From: Tetragenococcus sp041859945
GTDB lineage: Bacteria; Bacillota; Bacilli; Lactobacillales; Enterococcaceae
Assembly (NCBI GenBank): GCA_041859945.1
Contig: JBFLGC010000035.1
Coordinates: 1-27,261, forward strand
DNA: 27,261 nt
Reading direction: 5' to 3'
This document shows positions 24,456 through 27,261 of this stretch, piece after piece. Each line of letters begins with the position of its first letter. The stretch's first letter is position 1. The notes under the pieces were generated by a model. That model worked only from the letters and a program-made list of their open reading frames with translations, ran no database searches and was not told where the DNA came from. The position numbers were made by a program, and so were the translations under genes.

Positions 24456-25943
24456 ATGAAGAAATTATGGAAAACACTTTTTGCAGCACTACTTGTGTTG
24501 CCTTTGTTCACCGGCGTGTTCGGTGCGAAAACAGTAAGTGCTGATGACGCAACAACGACAAATGTAACGATCAACAAACGAATCTGGAAAGATGGCGAAG
24601 CTCCAGCACAAGGATCCATGCAAAATACTGGGGAAGAAATGGACTTTGGTGGAGATCCACTTGAAGGTGCCGGTTTTACTGCCTATGATGTAACAGATGC
24701 TTATCTTGCGCTGATTGCAGATGGTAAGACACAAGCCGAAGCAACAAAAGAAATTGCTGATAATGCGTCAGATTACACAACTGTAGCAAAAGCAGAACAA
24801 AAAACGGATGCCAATGGTCAAACAACTTTTGAAGGACTTGCTTTAAAAGACGGCGACAAAGACAAAGTCTATATGTTTGTTGAAACAAGCACGCCAGGCA
24901 ATGTTTCCGTAACGACAAAAGCCGCTCCAATCGTTTTAGCAATGCCTATCTATACGTTTAAAGATGGCAAGTATTCAGATACAATCAACACCAACGTTCA
25001 AGTTTATCCAAAGAACGAAACCAAGACGGATAAAAAAGAAGTTGCCAATTTAGATAAGTTCACTGAAGTTAAGGATGCTGATGGGAATGTTTTATATCAT
25101 AACCTTACAACTGGCGATGAAATCGAATATAAATTAACTTTAAATATTCCTGTGGATATTCTGAAAGATGGCGTAACTTACTCTGTAACTGATACGCCAA
25201 CTGCTGGACTTGCTTATGTAAAAGATTCTTTTGCAGCAACTGGTTTAGTAGCTGGAACTGACTATGAATTAGCTGAAGATTCTGCAACTGGCGGATTTAC
25301 AGTTACTTTGAAACAAAGTGAGAATGTAGGAAAATTAGCTGGTAGTCAATTGATTGCTACTTACAAAATGAAATTAACTGTTGAAGTAAATCCTGACGAT
25401 TTAGTAAACAATAGTGCCCAAGTAACAATTGGTAATAACCCTCAAGATAAAATTACCCCTCCAACACAATTTGGTACAGGTGGTTATAAATTTGTCAAAA
25501 AAGATTCACAATCTGGTGCAACTTTATCTGGTGCGGAATTTATCGTAAAACAAGGCTCTAACTTTGCAATATTTGAAGATGCTAAAAACACTAAAGGTGA
25601 ATATGTCTTTAAAGAATGGACGACTGATGAAGCAAAAGCAACGAGAATCGTTTCTGACGACAAAGGTGAGTTGAAAGTAATTGGTTTGAAAAATGGTGAC
25701 TATCAATTAGAAGAAAAAGCGACTTCAAGTGATAAATATGTGTTACTTGATGAAGATGTCGATTTCACTGTTGAACACGGTCAATATGGCAATCAAGAAC
25801 TAAAGTCTGTTCTTAACACGCCTAAAGGTCTGCTTCCATCCACAGGTGGTAACGGGATCTATGCCTTCTTACTCATCGGTGCTGCTCTTATGATCGGTGC
25901 TTACGCTTGGTTCAAAAAATCTAAAACACAAGCTGAAGTCTAA
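24456..25943 (+). CDS. Pilus backbone (major) pilin 2, LPSTG
   Basis: 495-aa shaft pilin in the EbpC position. ATG at 24456 after CAAGGAGG. Signal peptide 1-29 (ends TVSA). The N-terminal pilin domain ends VQVYPKN 181-187, with Lys186 the expected polymerisation lysine. Middle fimbrial domain (YSVTDTPTAGLAYV), then a Cna_B-type domain (FVKKDSQSGATLSGAEFIV) with E-box LEEKATSSDKY near 419. LPSTG 460-464, helix, tail KKSKTQAEV. C-terminal half and anchor are close to backbone pilin 1, but the N-terminal domain is closer to base pilin 1. The middle of the gene looks richer in A/T than operon 1, suggesting recombination. Confidence 0.93.
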   Translation: MKKLWKTLFAALLVLPLFTGVFGAKTVSADDATTTNVTINKRIWKDGEAPAQGSMQNTGEEMDFGGDPLEGAGFTAYDVTDAYLALIADGKTQAEATKEIADNASDYTTVAKAEQKTDANGQTTFEGLALKDGDKDKVYMFVETSTPGNVSVTTKAAPIVLAMPIYTFKDGKYSDTINTNVQVYPKNETKTDKKEVANLDKFTEVKDADGNVLYHNLTTGDEIEYKLTLNIPVDILKDGVTYSVTDTPTAGLAYVKDSFAATGLVAGTDYELAEDSATGGFTVTLKQSENVGKLAGSQLIATYKMKLTVEVNPDDLVNNSAQVTIGNNPQDKITPPTQFGTGGYKFVKKDSQSGATLSGAEFIVKQGSNFAIFEDAKNTKGEYVFKEWTTDEAKATRIVSDDKGELKVIGLKNGDYQLEEKATSSDKYVLLDEDVDFTVEHGQYGNQELKSVLNTPKGLLPSTGGNGIYAFLLIGAALMIGAYAWFKKSKTQAEV

Positions 25944-25962
25944 GATATAGTTTTAAAATAGC

Positions 25963-26004
25963 AAAAGGCAGCTTCATTTCTTGAAGTTGCCTTTTCTTTC
26001 TTTT
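25963..26004 (+). terminator. Terminator between backbone pilin 2 and sortase C
   Basis: AAAAGGCAGCTTC (25963-25975) pairs with GAAGTTGCCTTTT (25983-25995) with one wobble, followed by CTTTCTTTT. It should reduce readthrough into the sortase gene 26-30 nt downstream. Confidence 0.85.
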
Positions 26005-26029
26005 AAAATAGGGAGAAGGAGGTGCAAGC

Positions 26030-27226
26030 ATGGATCAGCGCCAAAAAAATGAACGGATCAATTTGATTTTAAAACTGCTAATGGCGATTTTATTTACGAC
26101 CGGTGCCATTATTTTCAGCTATCCCTTTGTGGCTAATGCGGTGAATTCCTTTTATGACCAAAAGATGATGGAAAAAAACTTGGCTGAGATGGCCGCAACA
26201 AATGAAAAAGAACAAGCAAGAAGGCACCAAGAAATGGCTGAAAAAAATAAAGAGCTAGCTGAAAGTAAGAATATGACCAATATTCCTGGCATGGGACTGG
26301 TAGAAGACCCGTTTGAAAATGCGGTCGATGATGCCAAAGATCCGGGTAAAGCCTATTATGAAGAGCATACCGTGGGTGCTATCTATATCCCCAAAATTTC
26401 GGTCAGCTTACCTTTATTTGATGAAACCAATGCTGCTCTTTTGGAAAAAGGTGCGACGATTTTACAAGGAACCTCTTATCCAATCGGTGGTGAGAGCACT
26501 CATTCAGTGATCTCAGGCCACAGTGGCTTGACGGAACGTAAACTTTTTACAGATTTGGAAAAGTTGGGGCTCGGCGATGATTTTTATTTGACCATCGCTG
26601 GGGAAAAATTGGCTTATGAGATCGATGACATCCAGACCGTTTTACCGTCGGATATCGACAAAGTGGTCATCCAACCGGGGCGGGACTTGGTAACCTTATT
26701 GACCTGCACTCCCTATGGCATCAATACGCATCGTTTATTAGTCACTGGACACCGGGTGCCTTATGTGGAGGAAATGGCGGAGGAAGTGACCAGTACCCAA
26801 AAAGCGGTCGAACGGCGTTTTCGCTTGTATTTACTACTGATCCCGCTTTTCTTTGCCATGATTTTCTATTGGATGTATCGCAAGTTCGTCTATTATCAAA
26901 GTGGCAAACACAGTTATGACTTTTGTTTTTACTTATTGGAAAATGGTCAACCCAAAGCAGGCGTGACTTTTACCTTAGTCCGTAAAAAACGCTGGGCAAC
27001 AGATGTCACTAGCCAACCAGTTGCTGTAAGCCAGGTGGATGGATGGGTGTCTTTCCCTGAGATCAGAGGGGGTCGTTATTATGCCAAGGCGATCGATGGG
27101 TCGACAAAACCAGTTAAGGGCAAGGTCCGCCGTTTAAAAGATCGGCAGTTTGTTTTAAGCCGCGTCACGAAGAAAAAGCACGGTAAGAAAGTTACTTATT
27201 ATCTGGAGAATGGAGCGAAAAAATGA
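26030..27226 (+). CDS. Class C (pilin-polymerising) sortase with Cna_B-like tail
   Basis: 398-aa membrane transpeptidase that links pilin subunits by cleaving LPxTG and joining it to the YPKN lysine of the next subunit. ATG at 26030 after AAGGAGGTG. N-terminal membrane helix 12-38, then a charged, probably coiled-coil region 43-82 (ARRHQEMAEKNKELAESK). Lid motif DPF at 93-95, typical of class C. Catalytic His164 (ISGHSG), Cys226 (LLTCTPYG), Arg235 (NTHRLL). A second membrane helix spans 265-289, the normal end of class C sortases. Unusually about 109 more residues follow: NGQPKAGVTFTLVRKK, then VDGWVSFPEIRGGRYYAKAI, the pattern of a Cna_B/SpaA domain, with a basic tail. By topology this domain would be cytoplasmic. 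Only sortase gene in the window. Confidence 0.92.
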   Translation: MDQRQKNERINLILKLLMAILFTTGAIIFSYPFVANAVNSFYDQKMMEKNLAEMAATNEKEQARRHQEMAEKNKELAESKNMTNIPGMGLVEDPFENAVDDAKDPGKAYYEEHTVGAIYIPKISVSLPLFDETNAALLEKGATILQGTSYPIGGESTHSVISGHSGLTERKLFTDLEKLGLGDDFYLTIAGEKLAYEIDDIQTVLPSDIDKVVIQPGRDLVTLLTCTPYGINTHRLLVTGHRVPYVEEMAEEVTSTQKAVERRFRLYLLLIPLFFAMIFYWMYRKFVYYQSGKHSYDFCFYLLENGQPKAGVTFTLVRKKRWATDVTSQPVAVSQVDGWVSFPEIRGGRYYAKAIDGSTKPVKGKVRRLKDRQFVLSRVTKKKHGKKVTYYLENGAKK

Positions 27227-27261
27227 AGAAAAATCGGCAAGTGATCTCGCAAATTACGATC
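27223..27261 (+). CDS. Start of next gene in the pilus cluster (truncated)
   Basis: ATG at 27223 overlaps the sortase stop (ATGA) and follows GGAG at a suitable distance. Only 13 codons are in the window (MKKNRQVISQITI), which could be a positively charged signal or membrane start. A second sortase, signal peptidase or pilin is possible; nothing can be decided. The overlap implies translational coupling to the sortase. Confidence 0.5.
   Translation, partial: MKKNRQVISQITI

Overview
The window looks like chromosomal accessory DNA from a low-GC Gram-positive coccus of the Enterococcus group. The reasons are LPxTG-anchored pilins in the tip-base-backbone-sortase order of the enterococcal ebp pilus locus, several Mga/AtxA-type regulators, strong AGGAGG ribosome sites, and a secreted glucosaminidase/CHAP wall hydrolase. 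Species cannot be fixed from this sequence alone.

Left part (1-9608): three and a half 42-bp tandem repeats, then a minus-strand pair of an Mga-type regulator (mga A) and a secreted glucosaminidase + CHAP wall hydrolase, probably one transcript. Two plus-strand metabolic genes follow, a short-chain dehydrogenase and a ROK-family sugar kinase, each with a clear terminator. Two more Mga-type regulators (B and C) lie on the minus strand. A second array of the same 42-bp repeat family (9609-9828) closes this block.

Middle (9829-13850): a complete-looking group IIC intron (about 9937-11833, reverse transcriptase/maturase inside) sits directly after a terminator hairpin. It separates the fourth Mga-type gene (D) from what was probably its own terminator. 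Mga D is divergent from the first pilus operon, as expected for an EbpR-like activator.

Right part (13851-27261): two consecutive pilus cassettes. Each has a large vWA-domain tip adhesin, a small LPQTG base pilin and a backbone pilin with a YPKN motif and Cna_B-type domain. Only the second cassette is followed by a class C sortase, which carries an unusual C-terminal Cna_B-like extension. A further gene begins at the right edge, overlapping the sortase stop. The likely picture is a duplicated and diversified ebp-like pilus system, in which one sortase may serve both cassettes and several Mga paralogs may act on shared upstream boxes (CGAACTGTT-type).
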